NCBI RefSeq assembly: GCF_003865075.1
Contig: NZ_BHWB01000002.1
Location: 248,001-312,000, forward strand
Direction of reading: 5' to 3'
Length of the DNA: 64,000 bases
From: Bacteroides faecalis
GTDB taxonomy: Bacteria; Bacteroidota; Bacteroidia; Bacteroidales; Bacteroidaceae
Below the pieces are notes generated by a model, which made no database searches, was not told where the DNA came from, and saw only the letters and a list, made by a program, of their open reading frames with translations. The translations under genes were made by a program, and so were the position numbers. Shown here piece after piece: positions 54,913 to 62,898 of this stretch (the stretch's first letter is position 1; the number at the start of each line of letters is the position of its first letter).

Positions 54913-55368
54913 TTAAATGCAGGAAGAGAGATCTTCTTTTCCTGCACAATCTGAACAAATTCCTTTTACCATATAATTAATACTCTCCATTATAAACCCT
55001 TCCGGTAAATCAATAACCGGAATTTGTATTCTCTTAAAACAGAATGTACGATGGCATTTTTCACAATAGAAATGTGTATGCATATCATCTACACTACATT
55101 CACACTCACTACTACAAACCTCATACTTCAAAGATCCGCTACCATCTTCAATACCATGTATCAGGTGACGGCTCAGAAACAAAGTTAAGGTACGAAAAAT
55201 CGTTGATTTATCGACTGTATCTAATTTATCTTCCAAATCCGCCAATGAAACTGCATAAGGCACGTCCATCATCGCACGTAAAATCAAAATACGCATCGAG
55301 GTTGGTTTTATATTTTTCTTCTCCAGTCGCTCTATATAAACTTGATTCGATTCCATTTCTTTCATCAT
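54913..55368 (-). CDS. Fur family transcriptional repressor
   Basis: 151 residues. Winged helix near 20-85 (T-S-M-R-I-L-I-L-R-A-M; K-S-T-I-F-R-T-L-T-L-F). Metal-site elements: H-T-H-F-Y-C-E-K-C-H near 97-106 and a C-S-D-C pair near 138-141 for structural zinc. The sequence does not distinguish Fur, Zur or PerR. It starts immediately after the P-type ATPase stop and is the second gene of that operon, so control of zinc/metal efflux plus autoregulation through the palindrome at 57267-57307 is likely. Confidence 0.88.
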   Translation of the reverse strand: MMKEMESNQVYIERLEKKNIKPTSMRILILRAMMDVPYAVSLADLEDKLDTVDKSTIFRTLTLFLSRHLIHGIEDGSGSLKYEVCSSECECSVDDMHTHFYCEKCHRTFCFKRIQIPVIDLPEGFIMESINYMVKGICSDCAGKEDLSSCI

Positions 55369-57243
55369 TTATTTTAGTAATTTTCCGATACGCATTGCAT
55401 TGCAGATGGCTAAAAGTGCCACTCCGGAATCTGCAAATACAGCTTCCCACAATGTAGCAAGTCCACCTGTACCCAGAATAAGAATAATAATCTTAACTAC
55501 AAATGCAAAGGTAATATTTTGCCAGACAATACGGCGAGTATATTTTCCAATTTTTATTGCTGTCGCCAGCTGAGAGGGATGATCATTTTGTATCACAACA
55601 TCTGCTGTTTCAATAGCGACATCACTTCCTAGAGCTCCCATTGCCACTCCTACATCACTTAAAGCCAATACCGGAGCATCATTGATACCATCACCGACAA
55701 AAGCAACCTGACGTCCTTCCTGTTTCAATGTCTCCAAATGTTCCACTTTCCCACCGGGTAATAAATCACCATAAGCTTTATCAATTCCCAATTTCCGGGC
55801 AATACTCTGTACAAGAGCATCCTTATCTCCCGATAATATTTCGATTTGTCGGATTCCCAATTTCTTTAGATCCAGAATAGCTTGATGTGCATCTTCTTTC
55901 AGTTCATCTACTAATACAACATAACCTATATATTGTTGGTCACGAGCACACAAAATCAAACTTTCCGGTATAGAACGTAGCTCAATAGGGTACGTTATAT
56001 GAAATTTATCCAGCAAGCGATAATTACCAACCACTACCTGCTGCCCGTCTATCTTTGTTTCCAAACCATAACCTGCCATTTCTCTTGAAAATTCGACTGG
56101 TAGGTTCGGAATATTTTCTTGTCTGGCATACTCTATCACAGCCTTTGCCATCGGATGATTACTTTGACTTTCTGCTGAAGCTATATACTGCAAAACCTCT
56201 TCTTCAGGCACGATTCCAATCACTTTATCCAATTTAAACTTCCCGGTAGTCAATGTTCCGGTTTTATCAAATACTACCGTATCAATTTTTGTTATGGCAT
56301 CCAAATAATTTCCTCCTTTAAACAGGATACCTCTTCGAGAGGCTGCTCCAATACCTCCGAAATATCCTAACGGAATACTAACCACCAATGCACAAGGACA
56401 TGCTATTACCAAGAATACTAATGCTTTATATAGCCATTCGGCAAATACATAACTAAATGTAGGTTGTAATAAGCTATAACAAAAAGGTAAAGCCATTATT
56501 AATAAAGCTATTCCTATGACTACAGGCGTGTAAATACGCGCTATCTTCCTCATAAAAACTTCAGTCGGAGCTTTACGCTCTGCTGCTTCCTCTACCATCT
56601 TCAATACACGTGATAAAGCACTCTGATCTGCCGTCCTGTTTACTGTCAGATGAATCATACGATCCGAAGGAATCATACCTGCCAATACCTCTTCTGATTG
56701 TTTTAATAAGCGGGGAACACTCTCCCCCGTTAAAGCAGCGGTATTCATAAGAACCGACTCATTCTGCAATGTACCGTCCAAAGGTACTCGTTCGCCTACC
56801 TTTATCTCAATCGTTTCTCCAATCTGCACTTCAGCAGGAGTTACAATTTGTAACTCACCTTCCCTTAATACAGAAGCTGTCTGAGGACGCATATCCAATA
56901 AAGCACGAATATTATCACGTGCCTTATCAACTGCACTATCCTGCAATTTCTCACCAACCGCATAAAACAACATTACAGCAACTCCTTCCGGATATTCACC
57001 TATAATAAAGGCACCAATAGCAGCAAGACTCATTAACATAAACTCATTGGCAAAATCCTTCTCTTTCAATGACTCTAACGCTTCTTTAAGAACAGGAAAC
57101 CCTACAGGTAATATTGCGATGAAATACCAGATTAATCTAACATATTCTGCGGCAAACCAACTTTGTTCAAAATGAGAAGCTAAAATCCCGCCTATCAACA
57201 TCAAGAACGAGAAGCATTCATAACGATATTCTTTCATATTCAT
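55369..57243 (-). CDS. ZntA-type P1B-2 heavy-metal ATPase
   Basis: About 624 residues from ATG 57243; the longer TTG frame from 57282 would place the start inside the operator. No N-terminal HMA domain. C-P-C-A-L (about 282-286) is the transmembrane metal motif, D-K-T-G-T-L-T holds the phosphorylated Asp (about 326), S-x-H-P-M the HP nucleotide motif, and G-D-G-I-N-D-A-P the hinge. The last helices have K-I-I-I-L-I-L and L-W-E-A-V-F-A-D-S-G, the Lys/Asp pair typical of Zn2+/Cd2+/Pb2+ exporters. Expected to pump zinc or cadmium to the periplasm. Co-transcribed with the Fur-type regulator. Confidence 0.92.
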   Translation of the reverse strand: MNMKEYRYECFSFLMLIGGILASHFEQSWFAAEYVRLIWYFIAILPVGFPVLKEALESLKEKDFANEFMLMSLAAIGAFIIGEYPEGVAVMLFYAVGEKLQDSAVDKARDNIRALLDMRPQTASVLREGELQIVTPAEVQIGETIEIKVGERVPLDGTLQNESVLMNTAALTGESVPRLLKQSEEVLAGMIPSDRMIHLTVNRTADQSALSRVLKMVEEAAERKAPTEVFMRKIARIYTPVVIGIALLIMALPFCYSLLQPTFSYVFAEWLYKALVFLVIACPCALVVSIPLGYFGGIGAASRRGILFKGGNYLDAITKIDTVVFDKTGTLTTGKFKLDKVIGIVPEEEVLQYIASAESQSNHPMAKAVIEYARQENIPNLPVEFSREMAGYGLETKIDGQQVVVGNYRLLDKFHITYPIELRSIPESLILCARDQQYIGYVVLVDELKEDAHQAILDLKKLGIRQIEILSGDKDALVQSIARKLGIDKAYGDLLPGGKVEHLETLKQEGRQVAFVGDGINDAPVLALSDVGVAMGALGSDVAIETADVVIQNDHPSQLATAIKIGKYTRRIVWQNITFAFVVKIIILILGTGGLATLWEAVFADSGVALLAICNAMRIGKLLK

Positions 57244-57257
57244 ATTTTCTTTGATGA

Positions 57258-57265
57258 CAAAAGTA
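57258..57265 (-). promoter_or_regulatory. Promoter -7 element of ATPase-Fur operon
   Basis: CAAAAGTA on plus is TACTTTTG on minus, 14 bp before ATG 57243. It lies against the edge of the nested palindrome, as expected for repression. Confidence 0.6.
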
Positions 57266-57266
57266 G

Positions 57267-57307
57267 TGAGAATTAAATGCAAACTAGTTGCAAAATTACC
57301 ATTCTCA
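57267..57307. promoter_or_regulatory. Nested palindromic operator of ATPase-Fur operon
   Basis: Outer arms TGAGAAT (57267-57273) and ATTCTCA (57301-57307); inner arms TGCAA (57278-57282) and TTGCA (57288-57292) around ACTAG. The two palindromes are nearly concentric. AATAATGAGAA (minus strand, 57302-57312) is shared with the flavodoxin upstream region. Confidence 0.55.
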
Positions 57308-57415
57308 TTATTTATTGTGACTTATTCTTCTCATCATACCTATTCAAGAAAATTTATATTTATAAATATGGATAATATAAAAGTATCAGACTTACGCAAA
57401 TGAACTAAAGCAACA

Positions 57416-58123
57416 TTATTCAGCATTTATAGCTCTTGCTATTCCATACAAATCCATATAATTGTATATATGAGATAATAACCGTCCATCAAGAAATATA
57501 GCTGGTGCATAGTTTATTTTATTTTGTTGGTTGAATTCATATAAAATATCTATTTCCTTCTTACAGTCATATTGAGTGTATAAAGTAGGATAAGCTTTTT
57601 GCAACGCATCAAGTGTCTTTTCCGGCAGAGCATACCAAGTATCCAACACATTAAAGAACTCATTTTTACTCAAGTTTCTATAATAACAGATAAAATTACG
57701 AGTGATGATATTTGTCTCATCATTAGAACTATTAGGATTAAGAGCAAAAATTAACCGATAATGAAGATTGGGATAAATCTCCATTAAACGTCCCAACTCT
57801 TTTACTGCCTTTCCACAATGCGAACATCCTACGCTAATGTAGAGAATAATTTCATGAGAAGATTGAGGATCTCCCCACGTAAGCCCTATATTTTTAGTTT
57901 CATAGTTAGTCTCAGAAAGCTGACTACGTATAATTGGGACATTATATTTTATACGAGCCATTTGCCTTTCTTCCAAATATGGATCGATTACTTTTTTTGT
58001 TTTACTGATATAGAATACAACGGCTATACATGTCAAAAGTAATAAAGCTACCAATAACGATTCAATAATTGGAAATATATTACACAGAGGAAGAATAAAA
58101 TAAAGAATTACATATTTTAACAT
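57416..58123 (-). CDS. Membrane-anchored thioredoxin-fold (DsbA-like) protein, possibly truncated
   Basis: 235 residues from ATG 58123. N-terminal membrane segments (about 1-40), then a thioredoxin-fold domain with C-S-H-C in G-C-S-H-C-G-K-A-V (near 100-108), a helical insertion, and the cis-Pro region Y-A-P-A-I-F-L-D-G near 208-216. Relatives are the C-terminal half of VKOR-thioredoxin fusions or DsbA/DsbG-like thiol oxidoreductases found with bacteriocin export in Bacteroides. An in-frame TAG lies 9 nt upstream of the start, exactly where the mobile element begins, so an N-terminal VKOR part may have been lost. Low GC, like the flanking genome. Confidence 0.6.
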   Translation of the reverse strand: MLKYVILYFILPLCNIFPIIESLLVALLLLTCIAVVFYISKTKKVIDPYLEERQMARIKYNVPIIRSQLSETNYETKNIGLTWGDPQSSHEIILYISVGCSHCGKAVKELGRLMEIYPNLHYRLIFALNPNSSNDETNIITRNFICYYRNLSKNEFFNVLDTWYALPEKTLDALQKAYPTLYTQYDCKKEIDILYEFNQQNKINYAPAIFLDGRLLSHIYNYMDLYGIARAINAE

Positions 58124-58190
58124 AAAGCTCTAAAGCAGCCAAAGGAGAATAAGAGAGGTTGGAACGTAAACAGTTGGGAATGAGCAGATT

Positions 58191-58316
58191 TGCACAAAGT
58201 TGCCAAATCGACATAAAGCAAGCGAGTGAGGAATATTGAAGTAGTTCAGTTACTAAATCGTGAGCCACAGTTACCTATGCAAAGCAGGTAACAATACGGA
58301 AAGGCAACTTTGTGCA
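58191..58316. repeat. Nested inverted repeats at the element end
   Basis: TGCACAAAGTTGCC (58191-58204) and GGCAACTTTGTGCA (58303-58316) are perfect 14-bp complements. Between them GTTACCT (58270-58276) and AGGTAAC (58286-58292) form a second palindrome. Such arrays near int are typical of arm-type sites bound by integrase and excisionase. Confidence 0.65.
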
Positions 58317-58362
58317 TCAACGGATTTTATTGCACTGATTCTCAATGTTTTGCGTATCAAGG

Positions 58363-58408
58363 AACGCTTACAAAATGATTATATTTGCACACTCAAAATG
58401 TAAGCGTT
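58363..58408 (+). promoter_or_regulatory. Promoter and leader of int1 inside an inverted repeat
   Basis: AACGCTTACA (58363-58372) and TGTAAGCGTT (58399-58408) are perfect complements, and the right arm abuts the ATG at 58409. The -7 element TATATTTG lies between at 58380-58387. This suits an operator for autoregulation; if a longer upstream transcript is made, the stem would also hide the ribosome site. Confidence 0.65.
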
Positions 58409-59641
58409 ATGAAAATCGAAAAATTCAAGGTGTTGCTCTACCTAAAAAAGAGCGGAATGGACAAGAATGGAAAAGCTCCCATCATGGGACGCATCACGGT
58501 GAACAGGACTATGGCGCAGTTCTCCTGCAAGTTGTCTTGCACTCCATCGCTTTGGAATCCTCGTGCCAGCCGATTGGAGGGCAAGAGCAAGGAAGCCGTG
58601 GAGACCAACAAGGACATCGGGCAGTTGTTGCTTTCCATCCAAAAGGCATTCGATGTGCTTGTGGAAAAGAGAACGGACTTCGAGGCTAAGGATGTCAAGG
58701 AGGCTTTGCAGGGCAGCGTCAAGACACAGACCACCCTTCTCTCCTTCGTGGACGAGCATATCAGTGAACTCAGCACCCATGAGGGCATCGATATGTCGAA
58801 GAGCAGTGTCTGGACTTACAGAAAGATTCGCAAGAATCTCGCTGAGTTCATCGGGGAGAAGTATAGGTTGACTGATTTGGCTTTCGGACAGCTGACCGAG
58901 CCTTTCATCAGTGACTTTCACCATTACCTGCTTGACGAGAAAGGCTTTTCATCAGGAACCATCACCATCTATGTGTCACTCTTCAAGAAGATGTGCCGCA
59001 TCGCCTTTGAGCGAGGCTTGTGCAAGAACCTGCTGTTCGCCCATTATCGGGTTGGCACTCCAAGGGTTACGACACCCAAGGCTCTCAGCATGCCTGATTT
59101 CATAAAAATCCGTGATGTGGAACTACCCGAAGACAAGCCGAGACTATCCGTTAGTCGTGACCTGTTTCTTTTCGCCTGCTATGCAGGAACAGCCTTCATA
59201 GACACCGTTTCCATCACGAAAGCCAATGTCAAGGTGTTGGAGGATGGCGACAAATGGCTCATCTATAACCGCAAGAAGACCGGAACACTTGCCAGGGTGA
59301 AACTCCTGCCCGAAGCATTGGAGCTGATGGCGAAATACGAGGACGGGGCAAGAGATACCCTTTTCCCATTGCTGAGCACGAATCGTGTTCGTATCGATCT
59401 CATCACCATCTGCAAGTTGGCGGAAACTAGCAAGACCTATTCCTACCATTCGGGACGACACTCGTTCGCCAGCCTCATTACGCTGGAGGCTGGTGTGCCG
59501 ATGGAGACCATCTGCAAGATGCTCGGTCACAAGGATGTGAAGATGACGCAGCGGTATGCGAGAGTGACCCAAAAGAAGCTGTTTGAGGACATGGACAAGT
59601 TCATCGCTGCAACCGAGAAGGACTTTATTCTCGCATTATGA
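58409..59641 (+). CDS. Tyrosine recombinase (integrase 1)
   Basis: 410 residues from ATG 58409. N-terminal arm-binding domain, SAM-like core-binding domain (about 105-205), and catalytic domain with H-S-G-R-H (His347, Arg350, His351), L-G-H-K-D near 371 and nucleophile Tyr383 in Q-R-Y-A. The first catalytic Arg position reads Y-A-G-T-A-F-I-D, lacking the usual Arg, as in IntDOT-like integrases of Bacteroides conjugative transposons. It sits 65 bp upstream of a second recombinase. Together they probably carry out integration and excision of the element. Confidence 0.92.
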   Translation: MKIEKFKVLLYLKKSGMDKNGKAPIMGRITVNRTMAQFSCKLSCTPSLWNPRASRLEGKSKEAVETNKDIGQLLLSIQKAFDVLVEKRTDFEAKDVKEALQGSVKTQTTLLSFVDEHISELSTHEGIDMSKSSVWTYRKIRKNLAEFIGEKYRLTDLAFGQLTEPFISDFHHYLLDEKGFSSGTITIYVSLFKKMCRIAFERGLCKNLLFAHYRVGTPRVTTPKALSMPDFIKIRDVELPEDKPRLSVSRDLFLFACYAGTAFIDTVSITKANVKVLEDGDKWLIYNRKKTGTLARVKLLPEALELMAKYEDGARDTLFPLLSTNRVRIDLITICKLAETSKTYSYHSGRHSFASLITLEAGVPMETICKMLGHKDVKMTQRYARVTQKKLFEDMDKFIAATEKDFILAL

Positions 59642-59705
59642 ACAAGGCTTTCAACTTTTCTTTTTACAGTTTCAACTACATTATTATATTATAAGGACAA
59701 CAACT

Positions 59706-60902
59706 ATGAGCAGAAGTACATTTTCAATTTTGCCTTACATCAACAGACAGAAGGTGAAGGCAGACGGAACAGCCAACATACTTTGCCGCATCACCGTTGA
59801 CGGAAAAAGCGCAGCCATTTCCACAGGCATATCCTGTACCCCACAGGAGTGGAACGCCAAGAAGGGAGAGGTACGGAACGCAAGGGACAACGGACGATTG
59901 GCAAGTTTCCTTGCTGAGGTCAAGGATAAATACAACTCACTTCTTACCGCCAATGGCATCATCACCGTGGAAATGCTGAAGGCTGTGTTGAAGGACAAGG
60001 ACACGACAGGAAGGTTCTTGCTGAACTTTGGTGATACCATCGTGGAATGGTATCGAACCTCAAAAGCCAGACAGACCTTTCTGCACAAGCGGACATGGCA
60101 GAAGAACCTGAGAGCCTTTGTCCATTCGTTGGAGAAGGACGACATCGCCTTTGAGGACATAGACGAGAATTTCGGGGAGGAATACAAGCTATTCCTGAAA
60201 CGAGACCAGGGACGCATCGACAGCTACGTGAACCATTGCCTTCTCTGGCTGAACATGTTGATGTACAAGGCAGTGGACAGGAGCATTATCCGCTTCAATC
60301 CCATAGCCAAGATAGGGTATGAGAAGAAGGCAGCCCCGAAGATGACCCATATCAGCAAGGCAGACTTCATCAAGATGCTCTCTACCCCGATGGCTGACGA
60401 GCGAACGGAGCTTGCACGCAGATGTTTCATTTTTGCCTCGCTCACCTCCTTATCCTATATAGATGTAAAGAAACTGTACCCTCACCATATCAGTGAGAAC
60501 TCCGAGGGTAGGAAGTTCATCCGCAAGGAAAGAGAGAAGACAGGCGTGGAGTTCTTCGTGCCACTCCATCCGATAGCCGATAAGATTCTTTCGCTCTACA
60601 ATACCACGGACGACAGCAAGCCTGTTTTTCCACTGGGTGAGAAGAAAGACATCTATCTTGATGTGCATACCCTTGGAATGGTGCTTGGCATAAGTAATAA
60701 GTTGGGATTCCACGCCAGCCGCCATACATTCGGAGTCTTGATGCTCAACGAGGACATTCCCATCGGCAGCATAGCCAAGATGATGGGACACGCAGACATT
60801 ACAAGCACACAGGTCTATGCGCAGGTGACGGAGCAGAAGATTTCAAATGACATGGATAAGCTTATTGCCAAGCGAGAAAGGAACAAAAATCCAATGGCAT
60901 AG
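59706..60902 (+). CDS. Tyrosine recombinase (integrase 2)
   Basis: 398 residues from ATG 59706; a longer frame from 59583 overlaps integrase 1 and is unlikely. N-terminal arm-binding domain (S-I-L-P-Y-I-N-R near 6), core-binding domain about 105-205, catalytic H-A-S-R-H (His336, Arg339, His340), M-G-H-A-D near 360 and nucleophile Tyr371 in Q-V-Y-A. S-L-S-Y-I-D-V-K-K-L is the first-Arg region, again lacking Arg. Tandem integrases of this kind mark Bacteroides mobilizable elements; whether both are needed or one sets directionality is unknown. Confidence 0.92.
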   Translation: MSRSTFSILPYINRQKVKADGTANILCRITVDGKSAAISTGISCTPQEWNAKKGEVRNARDNGRLASFLAEVKDKYNSLLTANGIITVEMLKAVLKDKDTTGRFLLNFGDTIVEWYRTSKARQTFLHKRTWQKNLRAFVHSLEKDDIAFEDIDENFGEEYKLFLKRDQGRIDSYVNHCLLWLNMLMYKAVDRSIIRFNPIAKIGYEKKAAPKMTHISKADFIKMLSTPMADERTELARRCFIFASLTSLSYIDVKKLYPHHISENSEGRKFIRKEREKTGVEFFVPLHPIADKILSLYNTTDDSKPVFPLGEKKDIYLDVHTLGMVLGISNKLGFHASRHTFGVLMLNEDIPIGSIAKMMGHADITSTQVYAQVTEQKISNDMDKLIAKRERNKNPMA

Positions 60903-61052
60903 ACCTGCCATAAAGCAACGTTCCTTGGAGGCTTTGCGCCTCCAGCCACTTGGGCGAACCACCGCAGTGTGTTTTAGCATGGTATTAGATTTATACAGGT
61001 AACACAAATGATACCCGGCAAACACGACCAACTCGGTATAGCCAATAAAACG

Positions 61053-61101
61053 AGGCGACAACCTATAACAGCCACGCTCGGTAAGTTATACGTTGTCGCC
61101 T
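61053..61101. repeat. Long imperfect hairpin between integrase 2 and HTH genes
   Basis: AGGCGACAAC (61053-61062) with GTTGTCGCCT (61092-61101), then one C/C mismatch, then TATAAC (61064-61069) with GTTATA (61085-61090); 15-nt loop. It lies between convergent genes (integrase 2 forward, HTH reverse) so it may be a bidirectional terminator. A smaller GGAGGC/GCCTCC hairpin lies near 60928-60945. Confidence 0.6.
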
Positions 61102-61134
61102 TGTTCATTTCACACACTCATCAAGGACATTCTC

Positions 61135-61443
61135 CTACACACTTTTCATTCTGTACGCTTCACGATAGTTAGCCATCAGAATCTTCTGAATGTCGGACTC
61201 GCGGTAGAGAATCTTTCCGCCAAGCTGGATATACGGGATGACACCGTTGTTTCGGTAGTCCTGCAGGGTTCTTCGGCTCAGTTGCAGCCTGGCGCAAAGC
61301 TCCTTGTCCGTCATGAAGCGCTCACCGTCAAGCATGGGGCGGTAGTTCATCACGGCACGTTCAAAATTGTCAACCATTCGGTTGAGGTGGTTCACGATGT
61401 GGTTCATCCACTCGCTGTTTCTTGTCATTACTTCATTGCTCAT
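61135..61443 (-). CDS. Excisionase-like helix-turn-helix protein 1
   Basis: 102 residues. Helical N-terminus (about 1-40), then an HTH_17/MerR-like domain: M-T-D-K-E-L-C-A-R-L-Q-L-S-R-R-T-L-Q-D-Y-R-N-N-G (about 44-67, written here in parts) and wing I-P-Y-I-Q-L-G-G-K-I-L-Y-R-E-S-D-I. Such small proteins beside integrases are recombination directionality factors or regulators of the mobilization operon. Opposite strand from the integrases, 82 bp downstream of the second HTH gene. Confidence 0.82.
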   Translation of the reverse strand: MSNEVMTRNSEWMNHIVNHLNRMVDNFERAVMNYRPMLDGERFMTDKELCARLQLSRRTLQDYRNNGVIPYIQLGGKILYRESDIQKILMANYREAYRMKSV

Positions 61444-61525
61444 AGTTGTCTCGTTTTATTGTTGATACTTACGTTACTCGTTTTACTTGCTGCATTGGAT
61501 AAAGTGGCTGTTGTATATTGACAGC

Positions 61526-61837
61526 CTAACCTGTGCGCTTGCGAAAGCGCATGTCCTTTTTCTTGTCCTCCACTACTGCTACGATAGCCATCACGTCCTC
61601 CGGCTTGTAGTAGGTCTTGTGGCTGATTTGCGTATAAGCCAAAGTTCCGTTGTCCCGAAGCGTCTGCACTGTCCGTGGGCAGATGTTGAGCGTCTGACAC
61701 ACGTCCTGCGTGTCGAGCCACTTGTTCATGGTCTTGTCCTCACTGCGCTCACGGATTCTGTCCATGCGCTTCACGAAGTTCTCCAACTGGGCATCAAGAT
61801 AGTTGAATGCCTCTTCCTCGAATACGATGAATCCCAT
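61526..61837 (-). CDS. Excisionase-like helix-turn-helix protein 2
   Basis: 103 residues. Same domain family: W-L-D-T-Q-D-V-C-Q-T-L near 40, C-P-R-T-V-Q-T-L-R near 53, wing L-A-Y-T-Q-I-S-H-K-T-Y-Y-K-P-E-D-V near 67-83. Paralogue of the neighbouring HTH gene and first in their two-gene operon, with its own promoter at 61917-61924. Probably directs excision or represses mobilization genes. Confidence 0.82.
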   Translation of the reverse strand: MGFIVFEEEAFNYLDAQLENFVKRMDRIRERSEDKTMNKWLDTQDVCQTLNICPRTVQTLRDNGTLAYTQISHKTYYKPEDVMAIVAVVEDKKKDMRFRKRTG

Positions 61838-61916
61838 ACTTTTCTTTTTTCTAAGTTAATACCATGTTATATGTCGCAAAGCTCCACGCATATGCTGTGC
61901 TCCACGCTTGTGGGTG

Positions 61917-61924
61917 CAAAGATA
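61917..61924 (-). promoter_or_regulatory. Promoter -7 element of the HTH operon
   Basis: CAAAGATA on plus is TATCTTTG on minus, with TTG about 19 bp upstream. Transcription would start near 61908. The remaining 61838-62234 interval holds no gene. Confidence 0.6.
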
Positions 61925-62165
61925 AGGCACGGCAATCTAAAAACAAGCGTTTTCAATTTCTGTGGCAGTATGTTGCCGGGGTTTGCCGACTTCAACGCCA
62001 AAAACAACAAGAAAAACTTGCACGACTGCAACGAATACATGAACAATGATGAGTTGAGAAATACGTTGAAGTTCTCACAACTATCTCGGTATGCAAATAA
62101 GCAAGCCACAACTAAATTGCCACGTTACACCCAATCAGTTGCATGGCTGCACTCAGTACACTTAC

Positions 62166-62196
62166 TTTGCACCCGACAATCGGTCAATGGTGCAAA
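62166..62196. promoter_or_regulatory. Operator candidate upstream of DUF3408
   Basis: TTTGCACC (62166-62173) and GGTGCAAA (62189-62196) are perfect 8-bp complements with a 15-bp spacer. The left arm overlaps a near-consensus -7 (TTACTTTG). A TGGGTGCAAA copy also lies at 61911-61920 in the HTH promoter, so one regulator may bind both. Confidence 0.5.
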
Positions 62197-62234
62197 CAGT
62201 GACCACTATACTAACAAATAAAACAGCATAAGCT

Positions 62235-62714
62235 ATGGCAAGAACAAAAGAAACGAAAATGTCTCCTGAACAGCAGGAGAAAATGACACAGGAGGTGGTG
62301 GCTTCGCTTCAATCATCCACTTATGGTAAAGACTATGCCCAAGAACATAGCTCTTTCTTTGAAGAGGTGGAGAACTCCGATTTAGAAGTTGTGACAGAGA
62401 ATGTGGCTGCAACAACCTCCTGTATGGAGGACGAGCTAACGAACGAAGCTCTATCGCCACCGAATCCGCAGAAGCGCATCAGTGGCAAGTAGCGCAAGGC
62501 GACATTAGAGGAGTATCAGCAGACCTTCCTCCAAGTTCCAAGGATTGACGACCGCAAGCCAGTCTTCGTCAGTTCCGATGTACGAGACCGTCTTGATCGT
62601 GTCGTCCGCATCCTCGGAGGGAGGCGCATGAGCGTATCGGGCATCATCGAGAACATCGTGCGCCACCACCTAAGCCTTTATGAAGAGGACTTCGAGGCTT
62701 GGCGCAAATTGTGA
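62235..62714 (+). pseudogene. DUF3408 conjugation-associated protein with in-frame amber codon
   Basis: The frame from ATG 62235 reads 85 residues (M-A-R-T-K-E-T-K near the start, acidic middle) to TAG at 62490-62492, then continues in the same frame for 73 more codons to TGA 62712-62714. The second part is the recognisable DUF3408 domain: V-F-V-S-S-D-V-R-D-R-L, G-G-R-R-M-S-V-S-G-I-I-E-N-I, H-H-L-S-L-Y. The codon at the stop follows S-G-K, where relatives have Gln (CAG to TAG is one change). It may be a dead gene, or amber suppression/readthrough. DUF3408 genes accompany mobilization regions of Bacteroides elements. Confidence 0.75.
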
Positions 62715-62719
62715 GAATT

Positions 62720-62865
62720 AAGGTCTGCGACCTTGGACGTGGATAGCTGAAAAGCGGTAGTTCCAACTAACGTGTTATGAGAGGGAGCGAGGTTATGTTT
62801 TGGGAACCCCAAAACGCCTCGCTCCACCATGAGGGCGGAGGAATTTTGCTCCCGACGGTCGCAGA
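62720..62865. other. Candidate oriT: hairpin-rich block upstream of mobC
   Basis: GGAGCGAGG (62784-62792) with CCTCGCTCC (62817-62825) encloses GTTTTGGG (62797-62804) with CCCAAAAC (62808-62815). Outside these, AAGGTC-TGC-GACCTT (62720-62734) is a small palindrome and TCTGCGACC (62724-62732) is complementary to GGTCGCAGA (62857-62865). No ORF fits. Position directly before mobC and the relaxase is where mobilizable elements carry oriT. The nick site cannot be named. Confidence 0.6.
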
Positions 62866-62898
62866 AAGTGAGTGTACCAACTGTAAACAGTATATCGA

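Noticed and set aside
58080..58268. Minus-strand ORF with hydrophobic stretches upstream of the thioredoxin-fold gene
   Set aside because: It is in another frame, spans the element boundary and includes one arm of the 14-bp inverted repeat. I could not support it as the missing VKOR domain.
61487..62221. 244-codon plus-strand ORF across the HTH genes
   Set aside because: Runs antisense through the second HTH gene and its promoter; leucine/histidine-rich composition is typical of an antisense frame.
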